Assembly: GCA_015065335.1 (NCBI GenBank)
Contig: SVQM01000006.1
Coordinates: forward strand, 1 to 42,826
From: Oscillospiraceae bacterium
Lineage (GTDB): Bacteria > Bacillota > Clostridia > Oscillospirales > CAG-272
Length of the DNA stretch: 42,826 nucleotides
Direction: 5' to 3'
Shown: one piece after another, positions 14,706 through 22,785 of the stretch
Position numbering within the stretch: the stretch's first letter is position 1
Layout of the letters: the number at the start of each line of letters is the position of its first letter
Notes under the pieces: generated by a model
Databases searched by the model: none
What the model was told of the DNA's origin: nothing
What the model saw: only the letters and a program-made list of their open reading frames with translations
Made by a program: the position numbers and the translations under genes

Positions 14706-15965
14706 TCAATCAAATACGAAATGAACGGGGAGTCCGTCCTTGTACTCGGGATATATCTCACCGGCAGTAAAGGGGAGAATGTACTTTGCACACTCATCGG
14801 TAACATTATTTCCGCGCTCGTTTATAAATTCCTGAGGAACATGCTTTACCTGATTTGCAATAGCAAGTACATCGAGAGGCTCAAAGTGACTCTTGTATGT
14901 ATCGCCATCCTCACGGATGATCGCCATCATGCAGACACTTGTACCGCCGATAGCAGCTACAACACCTGCTTCACCAACGCCTTCCGACTCACGGATATCG
15001 GTAAGTGAAGAAATATGAGATGCGCATCTCTGGCTGATATTAAGCTCAACGGAACGAACCTTGCATCCAAGCTTTTCCTTAACGTAAAGCTCAAGAGCCT
15101 TACCTGTACCTGTGAGAGCCTTGTGACCGAATACGTCAACACCGCCGCCGCTTATCTCCTCACAGACGTATCTGCCGTCGGCAAAACGGATCCCCTCGGA
15201 AACAGCAACAACGATGTTGGGCTTCTTCTCCATAAGAGCCTTTACATCCTCAAGGAAAAAATCAAGGTCAAATGCTCTCTCGGGAAGGTATACAAGATCG
15301 GGAGCATATCCGCCGGTAACACGGGGCAGTGCAGCAGCAGCGGTAAGCCAACCTGCATCACGTCCCATTACCTCAACGATGGTAACAGCGGGAACAGTGT
15401 AAACAGCACAGTCACGGACGATCTCCTGAAGAGTGGTAGCAACATATTTTGCCGCACAGCCATAACCGGGGGTGTGATCTGTACCAACAAGATCATTATC
15501 AATAGTCTTGGGAAGACCGATTATACGCATTTCGTAATCGTGATCTCTTGTATATGCACCGAGCTTTGCGGCGGTATCCATGGAATCGTTACCGCCGATA
15601 TAGAAGAAGTAACGGATATCGTACTTCTTGAAAAGAGCGATAAGATTCTCATAATATTCGTCGTTGCCCTTAAGAGGGGGGAGCTTTTTTCTGCAAGAGC
15701 CGAGGGCCGCCGCAGGAGTCAGCGCAAGCTGTGCCAGCTTCGCCTCATCGGGAGCCTTCTTTGAAGTAAACATCTCACCGAGGTCGATCATTCTCTCCTC
15801 AAGAAATCCCTCGATACCATTTCTCATTCCGTAAAGGGCGGTGATTCCCTCATCCTTGCAAATAGACTTGACCGCACCACGGATAACACCCGCCAAAGTC
15901 GCATTGATAGCGGCAGTAGGACCACCGGACTGACCGACGATAGCCGCACCTCTTAAAATAGCCAT
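14706..15965 (-). CDS. pfp: 6-phosphofructokinase, probably PPi-dependent
   Basis: A 419-residue PFK. GQSGGPTAAINATL starts the active-site region. The glycine motif is YIGGNDSMDTA, with D in the position that selects pyrophosphate (GGDDS type) where ATP enzymes have GGDGS, and the catalytic motif is LPKTIDNDL with the PPi-type Lys. VEVMGRDAGWLTAAAAL binds fructose 6-phosphate. It would make glycolysis reversible and save ATP. The Asn at GGND is a small departure from the usual Asp. The start at 15965 has AGGAG upstream. It heads a pfp-rimM-trmD unit with its own promoter. Confidence 0.92.
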   Translation of the reverse strand: MAILRGAAIVGQSGGPTAAINATLAGVIRGAVKSICKDEGITALYGMRNGIEGFLEERMIDLGEMFTSKKAPDEAKLAQLALTPAAALGSCRKKLPPLKGNDEYYENLIALFKKYDIRYFFYIGGNDSMDTAAKLGAYTRDHDYEMRIIGLPKTIDNDLVGTDHTPGYGCAAKYVATTLQEIVRDCAVYTVPAVTIVEVMGRDAGWLTAAAALPRVTGGYAPDLVYLPERAFDLDFFLEDVKALMEKKPNIVVAVSEGIRFADGRYVCEEISGGGVDVFGHKALTGTGKALELYVKEKLGCKVRSVELNISQRCASHISSLTDIRESEGVGEAGVVAAIGGTSVCMMAIIREDGDTYKSHFEPLDVLAIANQVKHVPQEFINERGNNVTDECAKYILPFTAGEIYPEYKDGLPVHFVFD

Positions 15966-15993
15966 ATAAATTCTCCTGTGATGATGTATTTTT

Positions 15994-16007
15994 GTGTCCG
16001 CTGACAC
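15994..16007. other. Small inverted repeat in the pfp leader
   Basis: GTGTC-CGCT-GACAC is a 5-base inverted repeat between the pfp -10 and its ribosome site. It may be an operator or a short 5' hairpin. Confidence 0.35.
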
Positions 16008-16023
16008 TTATAATCCACATTAA

Positions 16024-16053
16024 ATTATAACATATACCGGTGTTTAGTGTCAA
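16024..16053 (-). promoter_or_regulatory. Promoter of pfp-rimM-trmD
   Basis: On the minus strand TTGACA (16048-16053) and TATAAT (16024-16029) are 18 bases apart. Both hexamers are perfect, which fits a highly expressed glycolytic gene. Confidence 0.85.
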
Positions 16054-16064
16054 GGTAAAGACTA

Positions 16065-16093
16065 TTGCAAATTTAACAAAGTTATGATATAAT
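16065..16093 (+). promoter_or_regulatory. Promoter of the DMT transporter
   Basis: TTGCAA (16065-16070) and TATAAT (16088-16093) are 17 bases apart. It is divergent from the pfp promoter, and their -35 elements are about 12 bases apart. Confidence 0.75.
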
Positions 16094-16125
16094 TCCATCG
16101 TCTTCACATCCGAAAGGAATCGATC

Positions 16126-16998
16126 ATGCAAAATTATCTTATTCTTCTCGCTGCCTCACTTCTCCTTGCAGGAGATTTCGCAATACAGAAAATATATCAG
16201 CAAAGATCCGGAACCGGTATTATCGCAGGACTTACCTTCAATACCGTTGTCGGCGCAGTAACGGCAGTGCTTTTCTTTATTCTCGGTGGTTTTTCTGTCA
16301 ATATTACTTGCTACGGACTTATCATGGCAGGCTCAATGAGTATCTGCGTTTTTGTATACACGATCATAGGATTCCGAATTCTCCGTGACGGTAATATGGC
16401 ATTGTACACTCTGTTTCTTATGACAGGTGGAATGGTAGCTCCGTTTGTGTACGGAATAGCCTTTCTTGAGGAAGTACCGACGCCTTTTAAAGTCATCGGT
16501 ATGATTCTTGTTACAGGAGCTGTCGTAATCTCAAATCTTAATATAAAAAGTACCGGTAAATATCAGCTTTTTCTTTGTGTTGCTGTATTATTTCTCAATG
16601 GTGCCTGCAGTATTCTTTCAAAGCTCGGTCAGACAGATACAAGATATGGGAAGATAGCTGTATACGATTTTGTCTGTATGACAGGTATCGTAAAGTTTGT
16701 CATCTGCGGTATAGCCCTGGCATTATACTTGATCTTTAGAAAATCAAAAGATGAAAAGAAGCTCACTCCTAAGATATTGCCAATAATAGCGCTCTCCGCA
16801 ATTGTGGGTGGGGTATCATATATGCTTCAGCTCATGGGGGCAGAAAGACTTCCGGCAAGTGTTTTATTCCCGATGGTATCAGGTGGAAGTATGATCTTTT
16901 CAACACTTACGGGAATAATTTTCTTCAAAGAAAAGCCTACAAAATGGCAGATCAGCGGTGTTGTGATTTGCTTTTTGGGAACGCTGTTTCTCCTCTAA
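16126..16998 (+). CDS. EamA/DMT-superfamily transporter
   Basis: A 290-residue protein with about ten membrane helices in two similar halves, each ending in the pattern of the drug/metabolite transporter superfamily (FVYGIAFLEEVPTPFKVIGMILVTGAVVISN in the first half, IIFFKEKPTKWQISGVVICFLGTLFLL in the second). Members export amino acids, nucleotides or drugs. The substrate cannot be told. Single gene with own promoter and a bidirectional terminator. Confidence 0.85.
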   Translation: MQNYLILLAASLLLAGDFAIQKIYQQRSGTGIIAGLTFNTVVGAVTAVLFFILGGFSVNITCYGLIMAGSMSICVFVYTIIGFRILRDGNMALYTLFLMTGGMVAPFVYGIAFLEEVPTPFKVIGMILVTGAVVISNLNIKSTGKYQLFLCVAVLFLNGACSILSKLGQTDTRYGKIAVYDFVCMTGIVKFVICGIALALYLIFRKSKDEKKLTPKILPIIALSAIVGGVSYMLQLMGAERLPASVLFPMVSGGSMIFSTLTGIIFFKEKPTKWQISGVVICFLGTLFLL

Positions 16999-17008
16999 AT
17001 ACGTAAAA

Positions 17009-17040
17009 ATGGCTGTCACAACGGTGACAGCCATGATTTT
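17009..17040. terminator. Bidirectional terminator
   Basis: ATGGCTGTCAC-AACG-GTGACAGCCAT is an 11-base perfect stem followed by GATTTTATTT on the + side and TTTTTACG on the minus side. It abuts the stop codon of the GH36 gene on the minus strand. Confidence 0.85.
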
Positions 17041-18940
17041 ATTTAACTATATCTTTTAAGAATACCTTTTTCCTTGCAGCAGAAGCAATGCCGAAATATC
17101 TGTCGCATTCACCGAGCATGATATATCTGTCATCACCCTCTCCCATAACAGGGTAGAGAGAATACGCCATTACCTCACCTTTTGCCATTGTGACAGTTTC
17201 GGAGGTCTTTACATTAACAAGGGAGAATTTCTTTGAGAAATACTCATAAGCAACGTAATCACCATCGGATGAAAGTCCGGGAATTACATTAAATTCAAAT
17301 GTCTCGGTCTTTGAATCGACCTCTCTGCACACATTAAATAGGGCAAGTGCAAAAGAATCAAGGAAATAGTTATACGCCTTCTGGATCGGAGCATTTTCTG
17401 CTTCACAGTTTACGAACAGACAGTCTTTCGTGGGCATCGCATGGCCTTCCATGCGGCAGATGTTGCCGTCAGAACCACATACCGGAAGAAGATTTTGAAG
17501 ATCGGTGTCACCTACAGCATCACTGACATAAACGGGACCGCCGGAGATCGCACGAAGTACGCCGCTTTCTGTCGGTGCGGATTTGCCGGACCACCACATA
17601 TCGTAGTCACCGTAGAACAAATTTGTGTGCCATACAGCACTGTACAGATTCTGTCTCAGATGCTTTGAGAAACCGTTTTCTCTGTCGGGGAAGAAGTCGT
17701 CACTGTTACGGGAGATGGCAGTAAAAGGACGTGCCAGAGCATTTACCATGCTCATTCCCATACAGTTTATAACCATTCCGCCGAAATTCTTAGCAATAGA
17801 CTGTTCAATCGCCTCATGCATACCTACAGTGCCGGAAATGGCGGAGGTCACACCTTCAAGATAGTGATACGATGTGCTCTGATTATCAACTTTCACAAAG
17901 TCGATGCCGCACTCTGCGAGATGACTGTGGAATGCATCCCAGAACACAAATCCCTTATCGGGATCAACGGAGGGGATCATCATGCCTTCCTTGGCCTCCA
18001 TAAGGCAATCGGCATACTTTATACCGATCTCGGACTCAGGATCTACACCTCTCCAGTATCCGTTAAGTGTATGCCATACGCCCACGCACTCTATGCCGTA
18101 TTCTTCCTTGATCCTACCGATACAACTACCGAGTCCCTCGGGGAATTTTGCGGGATCTGCATCAAACGATGCAAGCTTGCTATCACGAACAAAAGACCAA
18201 CCGTCATCAATGATGATCCATTTGACGGGAACGTTCTTTTCCTTGAATTCATCAAGCTTTGCATACAGCTTATCTGCTGTAACGTCCTGATAGAAAGCAT
18301 TCCATGAGCACCATCCGAAGCTCTCGAAAAGCTCGGGATACTCACGCTCATCTCGGAGAGGAACATTGACAGCTCCGGACTCTCTTGCGAAAGTGAAGCT
18401 GTCCTTTACGGCATCAATTGGCTCGGAATTTTCGGCTGCAGCGAGGAAATAACCTTCAAGCTCTGTATATCCATCACATCTTACATCAAAATGGAGTCCG
18501 TTCTTGTCTGCCTGACAGCAGAAAACATCGCCGAGAAGATTTGTAATACCGTAATATACTCCCTCCTTCTCAAAGAGAAATCCTTGAGACTGATCTCTCA
18601 TCTCAGCGGAGGTCTTCGGGAAATCATACATCATCCACCAGGGAGAATCTAGGTGGTAATCAAGAGTATTATCTGCAAAAGATGGATCGGCAATGAATGT
18701 TACGGCACGGGCAGCCAGAGGTGCATCGGAACTGAGACTGCAGTGGAACACTGCGGCTGAATCATTGCACTCTGCAGTAACAGTTGCGGTAATACCGTCA
18801 CTGTTATAATGCCATGCACACATTCCGTCACATTCGGAAAACTCGGGAATTATGTCAACGTCCGTATCATCCTTCAAATGAACGGTCAACTTCATACCGC
18901 CCATGAATCTGCCCGATAAAAGTTCAATAAGTTTATTCAT
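17039..18940 (-). CDS. GH36 alpha-galactosidase/raffinose-synthase-like (Sip1) glycoside hydrolase
   Basis: A 633-residue protein of the Sip1/raffinose-synthase branch of GH36. FGWCSWNAFYQDVTADKL and VKWIIIDDGWSF mark the start of the barrel; IDFVKVDNQS carries the expected nucleophile Asp and AISRNSDDFF the acid/base Asp. An N-terminal beta domain (1-200) and a C-terminal beta domain (540-633) flank the barrel. No signal peptide, so it acts on imported alpha-galactosides. The second of two tandem ATGs (18940) was chosen because GGAGG lies 5 bases before it and only 2 before the first. It follows alr by 14 bases, though the functions are unrelated. Confidence 0.88.
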   Translation of the reverse strand: MNKLIELLSGRFMGGMKLTVHLKDDTDVDIIPEFSECDGMCAWHYNSDGITATVTAECNDSAAVFHCSLSSDAPLAARAVTFIADPSFADNTLDYHLDSPWWMMYDFPKTSAEMRDQSQGFLFEKEGVYYGITNLLGDVFCCQADKNGLHFDVRCDGYTELEGYFLAAAENSEPIDAVKDSFTFARESGAVNVPLRDEREYPELFESFGWCSWNAFYQDVTADKLYAKLDEFKEKNVPVKWIIIDDGWSFVRDSKLASFDADPAKFPEGLGSCIGRIKEEYGIECVGVWHTLNGYWRGVDPESEIGIKYADCLMEAKEGMMIPSVDPDKGFVFWDAFHSHLAECGIDFVKVDNQSTSYHYLEGVTSAISGTVGMHEAIEQSIAKNFGGMVINCMGMSMVNALARPFTAISRNSDDFFPDRENGFSKHLRQNLYSAVWHTNLFYGDYDMWWSGKSAPTESGVLRAISGGPVYVSDAVGDTDLQNLLPVCGSDGNICRMEGHAMPTKDCLFVNCEAENAPIQKAYNYFLDSFALALFNVCREVDSKTETFEFNVIPGLSSDGDYVAYEYFSKKFSLVNVKTSETVTMAKGEVMAYSLYPVMGEGDDRYIMLGECDRYFGIASAARKKVFLKDIVK

Positions 18941-18954
18941 CATAACCTCCGTGG

Positions 18955-20115
18955 TCAATATTCGAGATAAGAAACAGTTCGCAAATATTCACCGTTCTTG
19001 AAATAGGCTCTCGGTACACGTCTGGCAATGCAGGAGACAAATTCATAATTGAAGGAGCTTGCCAATTCCGAAATTTCCTCAACACTGATGCGGTTATTAC
19101 CGTATGTACCGAAAAGCACCACTGTATCTCCGACTTTTGCATCGGGAACAGCAGATATATCTACCATCATCTGATCCATACATATCCTGCCGACAATGGG
19201 ACATTTTACACCACCAATAAGCACATATCCCTTACCTGAAAGGCATCTCGGATATCCGTCGGCATATCCTACAGGGATAGTGGCGATCGTAGTTTCTTTA
19301 TCGGTAACGTAAATCCTTCCGTAACTGACTCCATACCCAGCCGAAAGAGTCTTCACGTGTGATATATGAGTTATAAGCTCCATTACCGGACGAAGAGGAA
19401 AATCCTCTGCAATTACCTCGTCAGACGGATAAAGTCCATAAAGAATAATACCTGCACGTGCGAGGTCATAATTTGACTGACACAGCTCCATAATACCGGC
19501 ACTGTTGTTAAGGTGCTTTATTTCCGCATGACAGCCACGTTCAGAGAGCATACTCTCAAAACGGTCAAAACGCTCCTTTTGAGCCAGCGCATAGGTTTTA
19601 TCAAGCTCATCAGCGGTGGCATAATGACTGAACAGTCCCTTTACACGTATATTCTCAAGTGAAAATATTTTTGCAGCCGCATCAGCATCGACCTCAGAAA
19701 CCTGAAAACCTATTCTCCCCATGCCGGTATCTACGGCAATATGAACAATGGCACGCTTGCCGGATTTAGCACAGACCTTATTTAAGAGAAGAGCAGCATC
19801 ATAGCTGAATACGGTGAGCTCCACATCATATTCAAGAGCAATTGCGTATTGCTCCGGCGCTGTGAACCCGAGAATAAGGAGAGGGGAAGTGATCCCTGCA
19901 TTTCTAAGTTCGACAGCCTCTTCGATGGTAGCTATACCAAAGCTGTGACATTGTCCTTCAAGGATCCTTGCCACTTCAACCGCACCGTGTCCGTAGGCAT
20001 CCGCCTTGATGACCGCCATTATATCCGTGCCCGCCGGAAGTCTTGACTGAATAAGCTCAAAATTATGTTCAAGGGCATCAAGATCGATTTTTGCATATAT
20101 CCTGCGGTATTCCAT
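18955..20115 (-). CDS. alr: Alanine racemase
   Basis: A 386-residue fold-type III PLP enzyme. Near the N-terminus AVIKADAYGHGAVEVA carries the PLP lysine; SAGYGVSYGRIYVT holds the second catalytic base Tyr; VGRICMDQMMVDIS and ATIPVGYADGYPR are family motifs. It makes D-alanine for peptidoglycan. It starts 29 bases after dat, whose product also makes D-alanine, so this operon gives two routes. Confidence 0.96.
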   Translation of the reverse strand: MEYRRIYAKIDLDALEHNFELIQSRLPAGTDIMAVIKADAYGHGAVEVARILEGQCHSFGIATIEEAVELRNAGITSPLLILGFTAPEQYAIALEYDVELTVFSYDAALLLNKVCAKSGKRAIVHIAVDTGMGRIGFQVSEVDADAAAKIFSLENIRVKGLFSHYATADELDKTYALAQKERFDRFESMLSERGCHAEIKHLNNSAGIMELCQSNYDLARAGIILYGLYPSDEVIAEDFPLRPVMELITHISHVKTLSAGYGVSYGRIYVTDKETTIATIPVGYADGYPRCLSGKGYVLIGGVKCPIVGRICMDQMMVDISAVPDAKVGDTVVLFGTYGNNRISVEEISELASSFNYEFVSCIARRVPRAYFKNGEYLRTVSYLEY

Positions 20116-20144
20116 TTTTTTAATCTGATCCCTTTCAGTCGCGA

Positions 20145-20984
20145 TTAGTTTGTAGCTTCAAGATATTCTTCAAGAAGTGCATCCTGCAGCTTCTTAAGAA
20201 GCTCGGGGGCCTTGCCGCCCACAGGCTTTCCGTCAACCTCGTATGCACTGCGGCACATTGAGGTACAGCTTGACATGATCACCTCATCTGCGGTAAAGAT
20301 ATCGTCAACAGTAAAAGGAGTCTCATCAACGGGAATGCCGAGAGTGTGACACATACTGATAAGATGCTTTCTCGCAATACCGGGAAGAATAAGATTGTCA
20401 GTAGGTGCGGTGCGAAGTACACCATCTTTGAGAATATGAATGTTGGAATGTGCACATTCGGTAACACGTCCGTTTCTGTGAAGGATAGCCTCATCACAGC
20501 CCATAAGCTCTGCTTTCTGAGTTGCCATAACTGAGGGGATAAGATTAAGTGTCTTGAGATTACAGTGAAGGAAACGAGTATCAGGCTCAGTTATGAGCTT
20601 TACCTGAGAGTAAATATCCTTTACCTTTGCAGGCTTGAGCATGATAGCGATATTGCCGGGCTGATCCTCGGTAAATGCGTGATTTCTCACAGCAGTACCT
20701 CGTGAGACCTGCCAATACACGAAAAGATCACCCGTGTCCACCTTTTTTACCATGTCACAGAGAAGTGCCTTCATTTCATCGGGAGTATGAGGGATCATTA
20801 TTCTGAGTGCCGCTGCACTGTTGTAAAAACGTTCAACATGATCGTCAATCGCAAAGATCTTATAATTGCGTGAATATGTGGCGTCATAAACACCGTCGCC
20901 AAAATAAAACGCACGATCAAGCATCGGTATCTGCATTTCCTCAAGGGGACCGAATTTACCGTTATAATATCCGAGTTTTTCCAT
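20145..20984 (-). CDS. dat: D-alanine aminotransferase-like class IV aminotransferase
   Basis: A 279-residue PLP aminotransferase class IV. FYFGDGVYDATYSRNYKIFAIDDHVERFYNSA is the N-terminal domain; LKTLNLIPSVMATQKA holds the PLP lysine; CDEAILHRNGRVTECAHSNIHIL has the Glu that pairs with the pyridine nitrogen. Adjacent alr favours D-amino-acid transaminase over branched-chain aminotransferase, and the RxH motif of D-specific enzymes may be RNHAF. GGAGG lies 5 bases before the ATG at 20984, chosen over the ORF start at 20996. First gene of the dat-alr-GH36 cluster. Confidence 0.85.
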   Translation of the reverse strand: MEKLGYYNGKFGPLEEMQIPMLDRAFYFGDGVYDATYSRNYKIFAIDDHVERFYNSAAALRIMIPHTPDEMKALLCDMVKKVDTGDLFVYWQVSRGTAVRNHAFTEDQPGNIAIMLKPAKVKDIYSQVKLITEPDTRFLHCNLKTLNLIPSVMATQKAELMGCDEAILHRNGRVTECAHSNIHILKDGVLRTAPTDNLILPGIARKHLISMCHTLGIPVDETPFTVDDIFTADEVIMSSCTSMCRSAYEVDGKPVGGKAPELLKKLQDALLEEYLEATN

Positions 20985-21007
20985 AATTACCTCCAAATTT
21001 ATGTAAT

Positions 21008-21044
21008 TGCGGAATCAATTTGCACAGTGCAAAGGATATCCGCA
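21008..21044 (-). promoter_or_regulatory. Nested stem-loop in the leader of the dat-alr operon
   Basis: An outer 6-base stem (TGCGGA/TCCGCA) encloses an inner perfect inverted repeat (TTTGCAC-A-GTGCAAA), separated by 5-base internal loops on each side. It lies between the -10 at 21061 and the ribosome site at 20990. It could be an operator with dyad symmetry or a structured 5' mRNA element. I know of no riboswitch with this form. Confidence 0.5.
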
Positions 21045-21060
21045 TAAACAAACCCATATT

Positions 21061-21089
21061 ATTATAAATCACAATGCTTGCAAAGTAAA
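21061..21089 (-). promoter_or_regulatory. Promoter of dat-alr-GH36
   Basis: On the minus strand TTTACT (21084-21089) and TATAAT (21061-21066) are 17 bases apart. The -35 is imperfect. Confidence 0.6.
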
Positions 21090-21196
21090 GACATAGCTGA
21101 AAAATTAATTAAAAAAGTTCGCTGTGACAAAATCAAAATTTTACATATTTTTTTCAAAAAAAGTACGATAAATGCTGAAATTAACACAATAAATCT

Positions 21197-21225
21197 TTGA
21201 CATAATATTTTCTATGTGGTATAAT
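21197..21225 (+). promoter_or_regulatory. Promoter of the ruvC operon
   Basis: TTGACA (21197-21202) and TATAAT (21220-21225) are 17 bases apart. The AT-rich stretch 21090-21195 between this and the dat promoter holds nothing I can name. Confidence 0.85.
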
Positions 21226-21259
21226 AATTTAATATGAATGATGAAAGAGGGTGCCGTTT

Positions 21260-21865
21260 GTGATAATACTTGGGATAGATCCGGGTATAGCTATCGTCGG
21301 TTGGGGCGTTATCTCATATGAAGGCGGCTCCTTCAAAACACTCGGTTACGGAGCGATACGTACAGATTCCGGAATGGCTGTCGAGGACAGACTTGCTTCC
21401 ATCTACAGAGAGCTGTCACAGATCATCGAAAAATACAGACCGGTATGTATGTCTGTCGAAGAGCTTTTCTGGAATACCAATCAAAAGACCGGTATCGTTG
21501 TCGCCGAGGCACGAGGTGTTATCATTTGTCTTGCGAGAATGATGGGACTGAAAATTTTTGAATACACACCGCTTCAGGTAAAACAAGCTGTTACCGGATA
21601 CGGCAGAGCCGATAAAAAGCAGATGGAGATGATGGTAACTACTCTCCTTAACCTTGCCGAAACTCCCAAACCCGATGATACTGCCGATGCACTTGCCATA
21701 GCAGTGTGTCATGCTCATTCGGGAGCATCGGGGCTCGGTGCTTATTACAATAAGACCGTTACAGCAGGAAAAGGTGTAACACGCCGCATAACGGATCCAA
21801 GGATACTCAACGGCACCAACATCGTTATTCCCGCAAAGAAAAAGACAAACGTGAAAAAAGACTGA
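21260..21865 (+). CDS. ruvC: Holliday junction endonuclease RuvC
   Basis: A 201-residue RuvC: IILGIDPGIAIVGWGVI gives the first catalytic Asp, SVEELFWNTNQKTGI the Glu, and DDTADALAIAVCHAHS the last two acids (D/D-H pattern). QVKQAVTGYGRADKKQMEMMV is the DNA-contacting helix. It cuts Holliday junctions with RuvAB, which is not here. The start is the second GTG (21260), 9 bases after AGAGGG; the ORF-track GTG at 21251 would be directly next to the ribosome site. The tail after about residue 165 is longer than usual and basic. First gene of a long + strand run. Confidence 0.95.
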   Translation: MIILGIDPGIAIVGWGVISYEGGSFKTLGYGAIRTDSGMAVEDRLASIYRELSQIIEKYRPVCMSVEELFWNTNQKTGIVVAEARGVIICLARMMGLKIFEYTPLQVKQAVTGYGRADKKQMEMMVTTLLNLAETPKPDDTADALAIAVCHAHSGASGLGAYYNKTVTAGKGVTRRITDPRILNGTNIVIPAKKKTNVKKD

Positions 21866-21879
21866 TAAGAGGTAAAATT

Positions 21880-22761
21880 ATGCGTGCAAGTGAAAACTGG
21901 CAGGATTATACACTCATAGATGCATCGGACGGAAACCGTCTTGAGGTGTGGGGAGACTATGTGCTCATCCGTCCCGATCCGCAGGTTATATGGGATACCC
22001 CAAAAACTGACCCACTGTGGAAAAAAGCTCATGGAATATACAGGCGTTCTAAATCCGGTGGCGGTGCATGGACAAATTACGGTATGCCCGATAATTGGTG
22101 CGTAACATACGGTGATCTTACATTTAAGCTCCGTCCAATGGGATTTAAGCACACAGGGCTTTTCCCCGAGCAGGCGGCTAACTGGGATCTCACATCTTCA
22201 CTTATCCGTAACAGGATCAAGAACGGCGGTGAAGTATCAGTTCTCAATCTTTTCGCCTACACGGGCGGTGCCACAGCCGCAGCGGCGAAGGCAGGTGCAG
22301 CCGTATGTCACGTTGATGCCGCAAAAGGAATGGTGCAGGCAGCCAAAGAAAATCTTGCTCTTTCAGGACTCTCCGATGCACCTGTCAGATATATTGTTGA
22401 TGATTGCCGCAAGTTCGTTGAAAGAGAGATCCGCAGAGGGCGAAAGTATCACGGTATAATAATGGATCCTCCCTCATACGGCAGAGGCCCCGGTGGGGAA
22501 GTGTGGAAGCTTGAGGAGGCGGCGTTCGGACTAATCTCACTTGCTGCAAAGCTTCTTGCAGATGAACCTTTGTTTTTCCTTATAAATTCCTATACTACAG
22601 GTATCTCCCCCTCATCAATGGGATATATGCTCCAGAGCTGTATGCCCGAAGGAATGAGATCATGCGGCAAAATGATCGCAGACGAGCTTGGAATTCCCGT
22701 GAAAAACAGCGGACTTGTACTTCCGGCAGGTGCTTCTGCCATCTGGATCGCCGACAAATAA
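21880..22761 (+). CDS. RlmI/RlmK-like class I SAM-dependent methyltransferase
   Basis: A 293-residue Rossmann methyltransferase: VLNLFAYTGGATAAAAKAGAAVCHVDAAKGMVQAAKEN is the SAM-binding part and GIIMDPPSYGRG the catalytic DPPS(Y)G motif of RNA m5C/m2G enzymes such as RlmI/RlmK. LRPMGFKHTGLFPEQAANWDL is another mark of this branch, usually labelled a class I SAM-dependent rRNA methyltransferase. The N-terminal PUA domain of RlmI seems to be missing. AGAGG precedes the ATG. It follows ruvC by 14 bases. Confidence 0.85.
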   Translation: MRASENWQDYTLIDASDGNRLEVWGDYVLIRPDPQVIWDTPKTDPLWKKAHGIYRRSKSGGGAWTNYGMPDNWCVTYGDLTFKLRPMGFKHTGLFPEQAANWDLTSSLIRNRIKNGGEVSVLNLFAYTGGATAAAAKAGAAVCHVDAAKGMVQAAKENLALSGLSDAPVRYIVDDCRKFVEREIRRGRKYHGIIMDPPSYGRGPGGEVWKLEEAAFGLISLAAKLLADEPLFFLINSYTTGISPSSMGYMLQSCMPEGMRSCGKMIADELGIPVKNSGLVLPAGASAIWIADK

Positions 22762-22785
22762 TCAATAATTCAGGATGATTTTCAA

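Noticed and set aside
15015-15764. ORF of 249 aa on the + strand
   Set aside because: Antisense of pfp; its length only reflects that gene's codon use.
20985-21259. Known riboswitch or T-box leader before dat or ruvC
   Set aside because: No T-box (TGGNACCGCG) or other known aptamer core seen; only the simple nested stem described.
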